DNA from: Arthrobacter sp. B1I2 | GTDB lineage: Bacteria; Actinomycetota; Actinomycetes; Actinomycetales; Micrococcaceae | Direction: 5' to 3' | DNA length: 64,000 nt | NCBI RefSeq assembly: GCF_030816485.1 | Contig: NZ_JAUSYC010000001.1 | Coordinates: 1,364,001 to 1,428,000 of the forward strand | Shown: positions 1-8,812 of the stretch, one piece after another | How positions within the stretch are numbered: the first letter of the stretch is position 1 | How the letters are laid out: each line of letters begins with the position of its first letter | Notes under the pieces: generated by a model | The model's database searches: none | What the model saw: the letters and a program-made list of their open reading frames with translations, nothing else | What the model was told of the DNA's origin: nothing | Made by a program: the position numbers and the translations under genes

Positions 1-1
1 C

Positions 2-745
2 GCGGTTACCGCCAAGCAGTCCGAGCTCAGCACCCTGCAGGGCCAGCTCCCGGCACTGGAACGGGCGGCGACGGCGGCGGCGGACGCGGTGAAGGCCCAG
101 GAGCAGGTGGTGGCCGACCTCGAAGCTGCCCTGCCAACTCTCACCGAAAATGTGCAGCAGGCCCAACAGGAGGTCGGGGATCAGCAGGCAGTTCTGGAAG
201 CGAAGAAGGCCGCGTTGACCCAAGCGCAGGACACGCTGACCGCAGCCAACACAGCGGTGGACACCAAGAGCTCCGATATCTCCGCCCTTCAGGACCAGCT
301 CAAGGGCCTGCAGGCAACGCTTGATGCGGCCAACACCGCGGTGACTGCGAAGACGGCGGATATCACTGCACTCAACCAGCTCGGAGACGCCCTGGTAGTT
401 CGGGTCAGGGAACTCAATGCCCAGATCGCCACCCAGGAGGCTGCCGTTCTGGACCTTCAGGGCCGGGTAGCACCGCTGCTTGCGCAACTCAACCAGCTCA
501 ACGGCGAGATCAGCACCACGGAAGCAAAACTGGCGGAGCTGCAGGCACAGCTGAAAACTCTCGACACTCAGCTGACTGCCGCTCAGATCAAACTTCGGGA
601 CCTTCAAACCCAGAAGGGATTGAAGAAGGACGCCGTTGAAGCGCAGAGGCTGGTAGTGGCTGGCCTTCAGGCCCAGCTGTCCGATATCCAGAAGCAGATC
701 ACGGCGATCGACCCAACCATTACGAATGGCGGCTGCGCCGTCTAA
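2..745 (+). CDS. Coiled-coil protein, C-terminal part (cut at left edge)
   Basis: The reading frame is open from base 2, so this is the C-terminal 247 residues of a longer protein; the GTG at 89 is an internal valine codon, not a start. The visible part is almost entirely Ala/Gln/Leu/Lys/Glu-rich heptad-like sequence with repeated L-x-x-Q-L and A-x-T-A-V patterns, typical of one long coiled coil. It ends in a short Gly/Cys-containing tail (ITNGGCAV). No catalytic motif is visible and I cannot name a family. A surface, envelope or cytoskeleton-like structural role is possible but is only inference. A bidirectional hairpin terminator follows 48 bases after the stop. Confidence 0.75.
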   Translation, partial: AVTAKQSELSTLQGQLPALERAATAAADAVKAQEQVVADLEAALPTLTENVQQAQQEVGDQQAVLEAKKAALTQAQDTLTAANTAVDTKSSDISALQDQLKGLQATLDAANTAVTAKTADITALNQLGDALVVRVRELNAQIATQEAAVLDLQGRVAPLLAQLNQLNGEISTTEAKLAELQAQLKTLDTQLTAAQIKLRDLQTQKGLKKDAVEAQRLVVAGLQAQLSDIQKQITAIDPTITNGGCAV

Positions 746-792
746 TCCGTAAGGCGCATGCGGGCGAGGCGCGCAACGGCGGAGCCGCAAGG

Positions 793-823
793 AGGGGACC
801 AGTTCAGTACGAACTGGTCCCCT
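793..823. terminator. Bidirectional hairpin terminator
   Basis: A perfect 13-bp stem (793-805 with 811-823) closes a 5-nt loop between two convergent genes. The arms are AGGGGACCAGTTC and its complement. It suits termination of both the coiled-coil gene and the DJ-1 gene, although neither side has a long T run. Confidence 0.8.
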
Positions 824-851
824 CTGCTATTGCCTCGGAACTGTGGCTTGC

Positions 852-1550
852 TCAGCCCAGGGCCGCGAGGACTTCCTTGGCTACGTCCTCACTGGACTGC
901 GGGTTCTGGCCGGTGATGAGGTTGCGGTCGCGCACCACGTTGGAGGTCCAGGCGGCACCGTTTTCGATGACGGCACCCTTCTCCTTGAGCGCATCCTCCA
1001 CCAGCCACGGGGTGTTCTCGCCGGTCCCGCCGCCGAGCTCTTCCTCGTTGGTGAAGACCGTGAGGCGCCGGCCCTTGAAAGCGAACCCGCCGTCGTCGTC
1101 CGTTGCACTCAGCAGCCCCGCGGGACCGTGGCAGAACGGCGCAATGATCTTGCCGTCCTTGTTGGCTGTCACCAGCAGGCGGCCCAGGTCGGCGTCCTTG
1201 TAGAGGTCCGCCATGGGGCCGTGTCCGCCGGGCAGCACCACGGCGTCGTAGGCGGCGATGTCGACGTCGGCAAGCACCAGTGGGTGCGCAAGCTCGCCGT
1301 CGATTTTTTCCAGGTAGTCCCGGAAGCCTTGCGCCCGTTCCTCGCCGCCTGCGGACTCGGCGGCCAGGCTCACCTGGTCCACGGTGGGCTTCCTGCCGCC
1401 GGGGGTAGCCAGGTGGACCGTGTTTCCGGCTTCGGTCAGGGTCTGGTGTGACACCACCAGTTCCTCTGCCCAGTACCCGGTGGGGTGCTCGCTGCCGTCC
1501 TTCATGGTGAGGGAATCTGCGGCCGAGACGACCATCAGGATGTTTGCCAT
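852..1550 (-). CDS. DJ-1/PfpI (Hsp31-like) family protein
   Basis: A 232-aa type-1 glutamine-amidotransferase-fold protein of the DJ-1/PfpI superfamily, nearest in layout to the Hsp31/YhbO-type glyoxalase and chaperone proteins. Visible marks are the nucleophile elbow with Cys140-His141 (FCHGPAGLL), an upstream Glu in YWAEE near residues 27-30, and the VVLPGGHGP turn at 105-112. Members of this family act as glutathione-independent glyoxalase III, deglycase-type or chaperone proteins; which of these applies here cannot be read from the sequence. It lies 24 bases downstream of the aldo-keto reductase on the same strand, so the two probably form an aldehyde or redox stress operon. Confidence 0.87.
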   Translation of the reverse strand: MANILMVVSAADSLTMKDGSEHPTGYWAEELVVSHQTLTEAGNTVHLATPGGRKPTVDQVSLAAESAGGEERAQGFRDYLEKIDGELAHPLVLADVDIAAYDAVVLPGGHGPMADLYKDADLGRLLVTANKDGKIIAPFCHGPAGLLSATDDDGGFAFKGRRLTVFTNEEELGGGTGENTPWLVEDALKEKGAVIENGAAWTSNVVRDRNLITGQNPQSSEDVAKEVLAALG

Positions 1551-1574
1551 GGTGTTTCTCCTGTCTGTAATTCT

Positions 1575-2447
1575 TTACTTGCCGGCAGCTTCAAGCTCGG
1601 CGTACGTGTCGTCGTCGAGCGTGATGCCCGCGGCTGCCATATTTTCTTCCAGGTGCTGCACGGAACCGGTCCCGGGGATGGGCATCATGACGGGGGAGCG
1701 GCGCAGCAGCCAGGCCAGGGCCACCTGGGACGTGGTGGCGCCCAGGCGCTTGGCGGCCTCGTCCAGCGGTCCTCCCGGCTGGGCCAGCTCGCCCGCGGAA
1801 ATGGGCGCCCACGGGATGAAGCCGATGCCGTTCTCCTCCGAGTAGCGCAGTACGTCCTCGGAACTGCGGTCCGTCAGGTTGTAGCGGTTCTGGACCGTGG
1901 ATACCGTGAAGTGCTTTCCGGCCGCCTCCAGCTCCGCCACACTCACCTGGGACAGGCCCAGGGCGCGGACCTTGCCCTCGTCCTGGAGCTCGCGCAGCAC
2001 ACCGAACTGTTCCTCGGCGTCCACCTTGGGATCGATCCGGTGGAGCTGGAGCAGGTCCAGGGTGTCCACCTTCAGCTTGCGCAGGCTCAGTTCCGTCTGC
2101 TGGCGCAGGTATTCCGGCCGGCCAACGGGAATCCACTTATTGGGCCCGGTGCGGGTGAAGCCCACCTTGGTGGCGATCTTCAGGCCCTCCTTGTACGGGT
2201 GGAGTGCCTCGGCGATGATTTCCTCGCTGATGTTGGGGCCATAGGAGTCGGCGGTGTCGATGAAATCCACCCCAAGTTCGACGGCGCGGCGCACCACGGC
2301 CACGGCGGCGGCACGGTCGGCGGGCTCACCCCAGACGCCGTCACCCACGATGCGCATGGCACCAAAACCTAGCCGGTGCACGGTTCCCAGATCCTTGAGG
2401 TCAATCGTTGCGGACAGTTCCAGCTGCTTCGTTGAATCATGGCTCAT
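1575..2447 (-). CDS. Aldo/keto reductase
   Basis: A 290-aa NADPH-dependent (beta/alpha)8-barrel oxidoreductase. The catalytic tetrad of the aldo-keto reductase superfamily is visible as Asp64 and Tyr69 (DTADSYG), Lys94 (IATKVGF) and His136 (LLQLHRID). The C-terminal part holds the usual cofactor-binding segment ending in PIPGTGS. The length is normal for bacterial members such as the YajO/YdbC type. It is the first gene of a probable two-gene operon with the DJ-1/PfpI gene and is divergent from the flavin oxidoreductase. The substrate is unknown; carbonyl detoxification together with DJ-1 is a reasonable inference. Confidence 0.9.
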   Translation of the reverse strand: MSHDSTKQLELSATIDLKDLGTVHRLGFGAMRIVGDGVWGEPADRAAAVAVVRRAVELGVDFIDTADSYGPNISEEIIAEALHPYKEGLKIATKVGFTRTGPNKWIPVGRPEYLRQQTELSLRKLKVDTLDLLQLHRIDPKVDAEEQFGVLRELQDEGKVRALGLSQVSVAELEAAGKHFTVSTVQNRYNLTDRSSEDVLRYSEENGIGFIPWAPISAGELAQPGGPLDEAAKRLGATTSQVALAWLLRRSPVMMPIPGTGSVQHLEENMAAAGITLDDDTYAELEAAGK

Positions 2448-2588
2448 AGGGGCGGCAACCTCATAAGGGTGCTGAGTATTCCGTGAAAGGTGAAATAAGC
2501 CGGGCTCCGCCGTGGTTATGCATCAAGTGCCCGCCGCAATCCGGCAGGGCGACTCTTACGAAACGTTCCCGAAAGGCCGGCACTTACC
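2448..2588. promoter_or_regulatory. Divergent intergenic region (AKR / LLM oxidoreductase)
   Basis: 141 bases between two divergent genes must hold both promoters. I see no convincing operator palindrome or clean -35/-10 pair. It is marked only because both transcription units start here. Confidence 0.4.
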
Positions 2589-3578
2589 GTGACTCTCCCC
2601 CTCTCCATCCTTGACCTGGCAACCATCGGCAAGGGCCAGACGGCGGCGGAGAGCTTCGCGGGCAGCGTGGCCATGGCCCAGAGCGCCGAGAAGCTGGGAT
2701 ACCGGCGCATCTGGTACGCCGAGCACCACAACATGTCCTCCATCGCCTCCTCAGCCACCAGCGTGCTGATCGCCCACGTGGCAGCACATACCGAAAGCAT
2801 CCGGCTGGGCGCGGGCGGCATCATGCTGCCCAACCACTCCCCGCTGACTATCGCCGAACAGTTCGGCACCCTGGAGACCCTGCACCCCGGACGGATCGAC
2901 CTGGGCCTGGGCCGGGCGCCCGGCAGCGACCAGAACACCATGCGCGCGCTGCGCCGCGACCCCATGTCCGCGGACAGCTTCCCGCAGGACGTCCTGGAAC
3001 TGCAGGGCTACCTGACCGGTCCCACCCGGATCCAGGGCGTTGAAGCCACCCCGGGCAAGGGGACCAACGTTCCGCTGTACATCCTGGGTTCCTCCCTGTT
3101 CGGCGCCCGCCTGGCTGCGCAGCTGGGCCTGCCCTACGCCTTCGCCTCGCACTTCGCCCCGGCCGCGCTGCAGGACGCGGTGGCCATCTACCGCCGCGAG
3201 TTCAAGCCGTCCGCCCAGCTGGACGCCCCGCACGTGATCGCCGGCGTCAACGTGATCGCCGCCGACTCCGCCTCCGAGGCGCAGGAGATGATGCAGGCCA
3301 CCAAGCGTGCCCGCGTCTCCCTGTTCTTCGGCGGCGGCCGGGAATTCACCGACGACGAGGCGGACATGATCCTGGACTCGCCGCAGGGACGCCACATGGC
3401 ACAAATGATGACGTACTCCGCAGTGGGGACGCCCGACGTCGTCCTTGACTACCTGGACAGCTTCGGCAGGCACGCCGACGCCGACGAGCTCATCGTGGCG
3501 CACCAGAGCCCCGGCACCGAGGCGCGCCTGCGCTCCGTTGAGCTGCTGGCCGAGGCTGCCGGACTGGTCCGGGTCTGA
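2589..3578 (+). CDS. LLM class flavin-dependent oxidoreductase (MsnO8-type)
   Basis: A 329-aa protein of the bacterial luciferase-like monooxygenase family (F420- or FMN-dependent TIM barrel). Typical blocks are present: [14 protein letters not shown] at the N-terminus, RIWYAEHHN near 38-46, [13 protein letters not shown] near 77-89, and [12 protein letters not shown] near 105-116. A GTG start is chosen because homologues begin with exactly this M-T-x-P-L-S-x-L-D-L block. The substrate is unknown. The downstream exporter starts one base after its stop, so the two are co-transcribed; a modify-and-export pair is possible but is inference. Confidence 0.88.
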   Translation: MTLPLSILDLATIGKGQTAAESFAGSVAMAQSAEKLGYRRIWYAEHHNMSSIASSATSVLIAHVAAHTESIRLGAGGIMLPNHSPLTIAEQFGTLETLHPGRIDLGLGRAPGSDQNTMRALRRDPMSADSFPQDVLELQGYLTGPTRIQGVEATPGKGTNVPLYILGSSLFGARLAAQLGLPYAFASHFAPAALQDAVAIYRREFKPSAQLDAPHVIAGVNVIAADSASEAQEMMQATKRARVSLFFGGGREFTDDEADMILDSPQGRHMAQMMTYSAVGTPDVVLDYLDSFGRHADADELIVAHQSPGTEARLRSVELLAEAAGLVRV

Positions 3579-3579
3579 G

Positions 3580-5040
3580 ATGGCGAACACCAAAGAGGGC
3601 GTGGGCTTCCGGTCCGCCCGCGGACCCATCCTCATAGCCTTGATGCTGTCCACCGGACTCGTGGCCATCGACTCCACCATCGTGGCCACGGCCGTGCCGT
3701 CCATTGTTAAGGACGTGGGCGGCTTCTCGTCCTTCCCCTGGCTCTTCTCCGCCTACCTGCTGGCGCAGGCGGTGTCCGTGCCTATCTACGGCAAGCTGTC
3801 CGACATGACGGGCCGCAAGCCCATCATCCTGATCGGCATTGGCCTGTTCCTGCTCGGTTCGGTGCTGTGCGGCGTGGCCTGGAGCATGCCCTCGCTGATC
3901 GCTTTCCGGGCACTGCAGGGACTCGGCGCCGGCGCGGTGCTGCCGGTAGCCATCACCATCGCCGGCGACATCTACACCCTGCAGGAGCGGGCCAAGGTCC
4001 AGGGTTACCTGGCCAGCGTGTGGGCTATCTCCTCCGTGGTGGGCCCCAGCCTGGGCGGCGTCTTCTCCGCGCTGGGCATCTGGCGCGGCATCTTCCTGGT
4101 CAACGTGCCGCTCTGCCTGCTGGCCGGGTGGATGCTGGTCCGCACCCTGCACGAAGACGTGGAACGGGCAAAGCACAAGGTGGACTACGCAGGCGCCGTG
4201 CTCCTGGCCGGCTCGCTCGGCCTGCTTATCCTCGGCGCCCTCCAGGGCGGCCAGGCGTGGGCATGGAACTCACCCATCAGCATTGGCGTGTTTGTGGTCG
4301 GCGCGGTCCTGCTCGTCGCGTTCCTCCTGGTGGAGCGGCGGGCAGCGGAGCCCATCCTGCCGGCCTGGGTAGTGTCCCGCCGCCTGCTGGGCACCACCGC
4401 ATTGGTGTCCTTCGGGGTTGGCGCGGTGATGATCGGCCTGACCTCCTACGTGCCCACCTTCCTGGAAGGCGCACTGTCCTCCTCGCCGCTGGTGGCCGGC
4501 CTGGCGCTCGCCGCCCTGACCCTCGGGTGGCCGCTCAGTGCGTCGCAGGCCGGAAAGTTCTACCTGCGGATCGGCTTCAAGTCCACGGCCCTGATCGGCA
4601 TCGCCATTTCCGTGGCGGGGCTGCTGATCCTGTCCCTGACGGCAGGCGCACCCAACGTGGCGCTGATCGCCATCAGCTGCTTCGTCGTCGGACTCGGCCT
4701 GGGCCTGCTGGCCACACCCACCCTGATCGCCGCCCAGTCCAGCGTGCCCTGGCACGAACGCGGCGTGGTGACCAGCACCAACATGTTTGCCCGGTCCATC
4801 GGCAGCGCGCTGGGCGTGGCCGTGTTCGGCGCCGTGGCCAACTCCATCTACGGCGGCAGCAGTGGCGGCGAGGGCGACCCCTCCACCACCATTGCCGCAT
4901 CCGGGGCCGTGTTCCTGGCCGCGCTGGTGGCCGGGCTGCTGACCGTTGCGGCGGTGCTGGCCATGCCCGCAGTCAAGGCCGGGGCTGCAGAACCTGCGGA
5001 CCAGGAACCCGTGCCCAGCCCCGAGGGCCGCGCCAGCTGA
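3580..5040 (+). CDS. MFS transporter, DHA2 (14-TMS) drug exporter family
   Basis: A 486-aa integral membrane protein with about 14 hydrophobic segments. Motif A is visible as GKLSDMTGRK in the TM2-3 loop, the TM1 acid motif as AIDSTIVATAVP, and the antiporter motif C as VVGPSLGGVF. The start is the ATG at 3580, one base after the LLM stop; the frame runs open upstream into the LLM gene, but that part is non-homologous. Proton-driven multidrug or toxin efflux is the family role. Its stop lies 8 bases from the stop of the convergent flavoprotein gene, leaving no room for a hairpin terminator between them. Confidence 0.9.
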   Translation: MANTKEGVGFRSARGPILIALMLSTGLVAIDSTIVATAVPSIVKDVGGFSSFPWLFSAYLLAQAVSVPIYGKLSDMTGRKPIILIGIGLFLLGSVLCGVAWSMPSLIAFRALQGLGAGAVLPVAITIAGDIYTLQERAKVQGYLASVWAISSVVGPSLGGVFSALGIWRGIFLVNVPLCLLAGWMLVRTLHEDVERAKHKVDYAGAVLLAGSLGLLILGALQGGQAWAWNSPISIGVFVVGAVLLVAFLLVERRAAEPILPAWVVSRRLLGTTALVSFGVGAVMIGLTSYVPTFLEGALSSSPLVAGLALAALTLGWPLSASQAGKFYLRIGFKSTALIGIAISVAGLLILSLTAGAPNVALIAISCFVVGLGLGLLATPTLIAAQSSVPWHERGVVTSTNMFARSIGSALGVAVFGAVANSIYGGSSGGEGDPSTTIAASGAVFLAALVAGLLTVAAVLAMPAVKAGAAEPADQEPVPSPEGRAS

Positions 5041-5048
5041 CGGGACGC

Positions 5049-6197
5049 CTACCGGGACGCGCGGAAGATCGACGGCGCGGGCCGGGTCCCGGTGGCAAGG
5101 TCGGCCAGGATCCGGCCCACCACCGGCGTGAACTTGAAACCGTGGCCGGAGAAGCCCGCGCCGATCACCACCGGCCCCACACGGTCCAGGATGAAGTCCT
5201 CGTCCGGCGTGGTGGTGTACGTGCAGCTGATGGCCTCGAAGGAATCGGGGTCCACGCCGGGCAGCCACTGCCGGGCGTAGTCCTGCAGTGCTGCGAGCTG
5301 CGTTGGCTCCGGCAGGAAATCGCGGTGGTCCGGGTCCACCACCGGGCCTACACCGTGCCAGCCGGCCTTGATGCCTTCGCCCCGGGTCTGCATGCCGTAA
5401 ACAGGGGAGTACCAGCCCTGGTAGTCCGGCCCCGGGTAGTGGTTGAAGCCCGGCCAGACGGCCCCGGCATCCGCCACCCGGAAATGCGCCGGCTGCTCCT
5501 GCGTGACCCTGAGCCGGGGGATCCGGATCCCGGCAGGGTCCTTGCCGGCGGCCGTGTCCGCGAAAGCTCCGGCCAGCAGTTTCTCCGTCCAGCCTCCGGC
5601 AGTCACTACTGCCTGCGCCGCGGTGACCACCTCGGTGCCCGCAGCCGACTCGAGCGTGAGCCGCACGCCGTCGTCGGACACCTCGAGACCCGCCACCTTG
5701 GTGTGGTGCCTGATCTCGGCGCCCCGGGCCGTGGCCAGCCGCTGAAAGACGGGCAGGGCGGCTTCCGGGTTGAGCTGGCCGCCATCGGGCATGTGCAGGA
5801 CCTGCTGGTCGAAGCGGATGCCGCGCCACCGTTCGCCGGCTTCCGCCGGATCCAGGAATTCGGCGCGGATGCCGGCCGCGGTGAGGGCCGCCGCGACCTT
5901 CTGGAGGTCCCCGCCGGGACCGTGGTTCACGATGCCCGTGCGCGCCAGCAACTGCTCCCCGCTTTCCTGCTCCAGCTCGTCCCACAACGCCAGTCCCTCG
6001 GCCAGCATGGCCACGTACTCCGGCCGGTGGTAGCCCGGGTTCAGGTTCCGGGTGGCTCCATGGGACGCGCCGATCTTGTGCCCGGGACCAAACTGCTCCA
6101 CCAGCGTCACCTGGCGGCCCCGCCGAGAGAGCGCCCAAGCGGCCGCAGAGCCCATGGCGCCGCCGCCAATCACCACGGTGTCCAACACGGTATTCAT
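5049..6197 (-). CDS. FAD-dependent oxidase, monomeric sarcosine / N-methyltryptophan oxidase family
   Basis: A 382-aa flavoprotein amine oxidase. The N-terminal dinucleotide-binding motif is VVIGGGAMGSAAAW (8-21). The C-terminal signature of monomeric sarcosine oxidases is present: ISCTYTTTPDEDF, with Cys325 placed where the family attaches FAD covalently, then GFSGHGFKFTPVVG. The usual reaction is oxidative demethylation of sarcosine or another N-methyl amino acid, giving formaldehyde, the free amine and hydrogen peroxide. It follows the AEC carrier gene by 33 bases on the same strand and may be co-expressed with it. The exact substrate is uncertain; the family assignment is strong. Confidence 0.88.
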   Translation of the reverse strand: MNTVLDTVVIGGGAMGSAAAWALSRRGRQVTLVEQFGPGHKIGASHGATRNLNPGYHRPEYVAMLAEGLALWDELEQESGEQLLARTGIVNHGPGGDLQKVAAALTAAGIRAEFLDPAEAGERWRGIRFDQQVLHMPDGGQLNPEAALPVFQRLATARGAEIRHHTKVAGLEVSDDGVRLTLESAAGTEVVTAAQAVVTAGGWTEKLLAGAFADTAAGKDPAGIRIPRLRVTQEQPAHFRVADAGAVWPGFNHYPGPDYQGWYSPVYGMQTRGEGIKAGWHGVGPVVDPDHRDFLPEPTQLAALQDYARQWLPGVDPDSFEAISCTYTTTPDEDFILDRVGPVVIGAGFSGHGFKFTPVVGRILADLATGTRPAPSIFRASR

Positions 6198-6230
6198 CAG
6201 CCCTCCAAGCTGCGGTTATGCGGTCAAGAG

Positions 6231-7157
6231 TTAAGCCAGCAAGAGCGCGACGCCGATCATTGCCGGCACCGCCACCACGGTGGTGATCAGTACGGTGTCC
6301 TTGGCGACGGTCAGCCCGGTCTGGTATCGGCTGGCGGCCACGAATACGTTCTGGGCTGTGGGCAGCGCCGACGTGACCACCACCGCGAACAGTGCGTGGC
6401 CGTCCATCCCCAGCGCAAAGCGCGCGAAAACGTAGGCAAGGGCCGGCTGGATGGCCAGCTTGAAGCCGCTCGCCAGCAGCGTATCCACGCGCCGCCCAGC
6501 CGAAGCCTGGAGCGGGCGGGAGCCGTTCAGGCTCATCCCGAAGGCGATCAGCATGGCCGGAATCGCGGCGCCCCCAATCAGGTGGATGGGCTCCATCACC
6601 AGCGCCGGAACCTTGAACCCCGTCCCGGCCACCAGCAGGCCCAGGCCGGAGCCCACAATCATGGGGTTCCGCAGGATCATCAGCACGAAACTGAGGGGTG
6701 TGGTGCGGTGCGCGCTGGTGCTCGAGTCCAGGATCATCAGGAACACCGGGGTGAAGAACGCCAGCTGGAAGATCAGCAGCGGTGCCACATAGCTGGCGTC
6801 GCCCAGGACATATACCGCGATGGGAATACCCAGGTTGGCCGAGTTGGCCAGCGATGCGGACATGGCGGACATCAGCGATTCGGGGAGCGCCCGCTTCAGC
6901 CAGAACCTGGTGATCGCGAAGAAGATGGCGGCGGTGGTGATGGCGGCAACCGCCGTAACCAGCAGCGGTTCGGCGAATACTTCCTGCAGGCGGGCCTTGC
7001 TCAGGGTTTCGAAGAGCAGCGCCGGACTCGCAACGAAGAACGTGAGGCCACTGAGCACGGGCCGGGCATTATCGCCGAGGATCCTCTGCCGGCCCACGAA
7101 CCATCCCACCAGGATGATGCACCAGACCACGAAGAACCCCGCCAGCACCCCTAGCAA
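6231..7157 (-). CDS. AEC family transporter
   Basis: A 308-aa membrane protein with about ten hydrophobic segments in two five-helix halves, characteristic of the auxin efflux carrier (AEC/MdcF-like) family. Typical blocks include ASLANSANLGIPIAVYVLG near 105 and SALPTAQNVFVAA near 270. The start taken is the TTG at 7157, which has an AAGG element 7 bases upstream; a GTG three codons later is an alternative. Family members move malonate, malate or other organic anions. It sits between panD (51-base gap) and the flavin oxidase (33-base gap), all on the minus strand. Confidence 0.85.
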   Translation of the reverse strand: MLGVLAGFFVVWCIILVGWFVGRQRILGDNARPVLSGLTFFVASPALLFETLSKARLQEVFAEPLLVTAVAAITTAAIFFAITRFWLKRALPESLMSAMSASLANSANLGIPIAVYVLGDASYVAPLLIFQLAFFTPVFLMILDSSTSAHRTTPLSFVLMILRNPMIVGSGLGLLVAGTGFKVPALVMEPIHLIGGAAIPAMLIAFGMSLNGSRPLQASAGRRVDTLLASGFKLAIQPALAYVFARFALGMDGHALFAVVVTSALPTAQNVFVAASRYQTGLTVAKDTVLITTVVAVPAMIGVALLLA

Positions 7158-7208
7158 GGATCAGCCTTGTGGGCGCAGCGGAAAACAGGGCCGGGACACA
7201 CGCTCCGG

Positions 7209-7634
7209 TTACAGGGTGGCGTTGTTAAGCGCGAAAGGGGGGCGCATCATGCCGGGAGTGAGACCCTCTGCGGGATCGTTGCCCAGCTGGATGATCCGGT
7301 TGTTCTCGTCCACGTGGACCACCCGGGGCTCGTAGGCCTGGGCTTCCTCGGTGGTCATCGCAGCGTAGGTAATCAGGATGACAATATCGTTCTCATGCAT
7401 GAGGTGCGCCGCTGCACCGTTAATGCCGATTACGCCGGAGCCGCGCTCGCCCGCGATGGTGTAGGTTTCAAGCCGCGCGCCGTTGGTGACGTCCACAATG
7501 GACACCAGCTCGCCGGGCAGGATGTCCGCGGCCTCGAGCAGGTCGAGGTCCACGGTGACCGAACCTACATAGTGCAGGTCCGCGTGCGTGACGGTGGCCC
7601 GGTGGATTTTGGACTTGAACATTGTTCGATTCAT
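7209..7634 (-). CDS. panD: Aspartate 1-decarboxylase (pyruvoyl enzyme)
   Basis: 141 aa. Decarboxylates L-aspartate to beta-alanine for pantothenate and CoA synthesis. The proenzyme self-cleaves at Gly24-Ser25 (YVGS) to form the pyruvoyl cofactor on Ser25, and that site is intact. Tyr58 ([12 protein letters not shown]) and the NGAAA block are also in place. The length matches actinobacterial PanD. No other pantothenate gene (panB, panC) is in the window, so panD stands apart from its pathway here and is followed by an AEC carrier and an amine oxidase on the same strand. Confidence 0.96.
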   Translation of the reverse strand: MNRTMFKSKIHRATVTHADLHYVGSVTVDLDLLEAADILPGELVSIVDVTNGARLETYTIAGERGSGVIGINGAAAHLMHENDIVILITYAAMTTEEAQAYEPRVVHVDENNRIIQLGNDPAEGLTPGMMRPPFALNNATL

Positions 7635-7743
7635 AACGGCTCCAGTCTAGACCTGCGGCCCCTTGCCCGCAGTGACGCAGGAAACACTGCAGCCGGGAGA
7701 CGCAGCCTCCAGGAAACAAAGTGTCACGTACGACGCCGGCCGG

Positions 7744-8658
7744 TCACCCGGCGTCGTCCCTCCCCACTGCGGCGGCGGCCGCAGCGAGGGTCTCCCGGGC
7801 GGCGAGGATGGCCGGACGCTGGGCGCTGGAGCGGCGGACCGAGGTGAAGATGGTGCGGGTCGGGTTGCCCGGAAGCTCCAGCAGCTGTGCCGTCGTGCCG
7901 CGGCCGGTCCACACCAGGTCCGGCATCAGGGCCACGGCGTTGCCGGACTCGATCAGCCGCGCCTGGGCCTGCAAATCGGCCGTCTCAAAGCGGACATCCG
8001 GCTCGAACCCGGCGCTGCGGCACGCCTGTTCCGCCCAGTGGCGTGACGCGGCACCCCTCGGTTCCATGACCCAGGCAAGGTCTGCAGTCTCTGTCAGCGA
8101 ACGGATGGCGGGTCCGCCGTCGGACGCCGGGGGAACGGCCAGCCGGATGGCGTCGGTGGTCAGCTTTACCCGGTCCAGCTCCGGGTAGCGCGGGGCCGCA
8201 TGCCCTGGATACTGCTCGGCGATCACCAGATCGAAGTCCCGCGCCCAGGTCTCATGCAGCGCGGTCTCGGGCTCACGCTGGATCATTTCGATCCTGACCT
8301 CCGGGTAGGTGGTGGCCATGCGGGTCAGGGTGTCCGGCATCAGGGCGAGCGCCGCGGACTGGAAAACCGCGATCCGCACGGTCCCCGTGACCGTGGTCAG
8401 GGACGCCGCCAGATCGGCCTCGGCCTGCTCCATGGTCTCCAGCAGCTGCGCGGTGTGCGCCACCAGGACCTCCGCCTGGGGCGTCAGCTGCACCCGCCGC
8501 CCCGTCTTCCGGAGCAACTCCACGCCCACTTCCTTTTCCAGGAGGGCCAGCTGCTGCGATACCGACGACGGACTGTACTGCAGTGCCTCCGCCACCTCGG
8601 CGAGCGTCCCCCTGATGCTTAGCTCGCGGAGCAGCCGGAGCCTGCGCACATCGAGCAT
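7744..8658 (-). CDS. LysR-family transcriptional regulator
   Basis: A 304-aa LysR-type regulator. The N-terminal winged HTH (about 1-60) reads LRELSIRGTLAEVAEALQYSPSSVSQQLALLEKEVG, and a periplasmic-binding-like effector domain follows from about residue 90. It is transcribed divergently from the APC amino acid permease gene, the standard LysR arrangement, so control of that permease by an amino acid ligand is likely but inferred. The shared intergenic region carries two inverted repeats listed separately. Confidence 0.9.
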   Translation of the reverse strand: MLDVRRLRLLRELSIRGTLAEVAEALQYSPSSVSQQLALLEKEVGVELLRKTGRRVQLTPQAEVLVAHTAQLLETMEQAEADLAASLTTVTGTVRIAVFQSAALALMPDTLTRMATTYPEVRIEMIQREPETALHETWARDFDLVIAEQYPGHAAPRYPELDRVKLTTDAIRLAVPPASDGGPAIRSLTETADLAWVMEPRGAASRHWAEQACRSAGFEPDVRFETADLQAQARLIESGNAVALMPDLVWTGRGTTAQLLELPGNPTRTIFTSVRRSSAQRPAILAARETLAAAAAAVGRDDAG

Positions 8659-8667
8659 GGGGAATTC

Positions 8668-8695
8668 CTAACTGAAACTAACGAATATAGGTTAG
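8668..8695. promoter_or_regulatory. Candidate LysR operator (CTAAC repeats)
   Basis: CTAAC occurs at 8668-8672 and again at 8678-8682, and the second copy is mirrored by GTTAG at 8691-8695. The site lies just upstream of the lysR start and within the divergent region shared with the permease gene. Binding by the neighbouring regulator is inferred from position only. Confidence 0.4.
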
Positions 8696-8714
8696 AAGTA
8701 GTCACTTTATCTAA

Positions 8715-8730
8715 TGCAAGCAGGCTTGCA
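8715..8730. promoter_or_regulatory. 16-bp palindrome upstream of APC permease
   Basis: A perfect 7-bp inverted repeat with a 2-bp spacer, TGCAAGCAGGCTTGCA, centred about 90 bases before the permease start. It is a compact dimeric protein-binding type of site. The binding protein is unknown; the divergent LysR regulator is one candidate. Confidence 0.45.
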
Positions 8731-8812
8731 TACTGTTGGGACCGAGTTACCCCCGTCACAGCCATTATTCGGCGTGCCGCGGCGGGGTCGCACCCCAAAG
8801 CAGGAGTTCCTG

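Noticed and set aside
3867..7154. Long plus-strand frame across the MFS, flavin oxidase and AEC genes
   Set aside because: Arg/Gly/Pro-rich shadow translation; three well-supported genes occupy the region in other frames.
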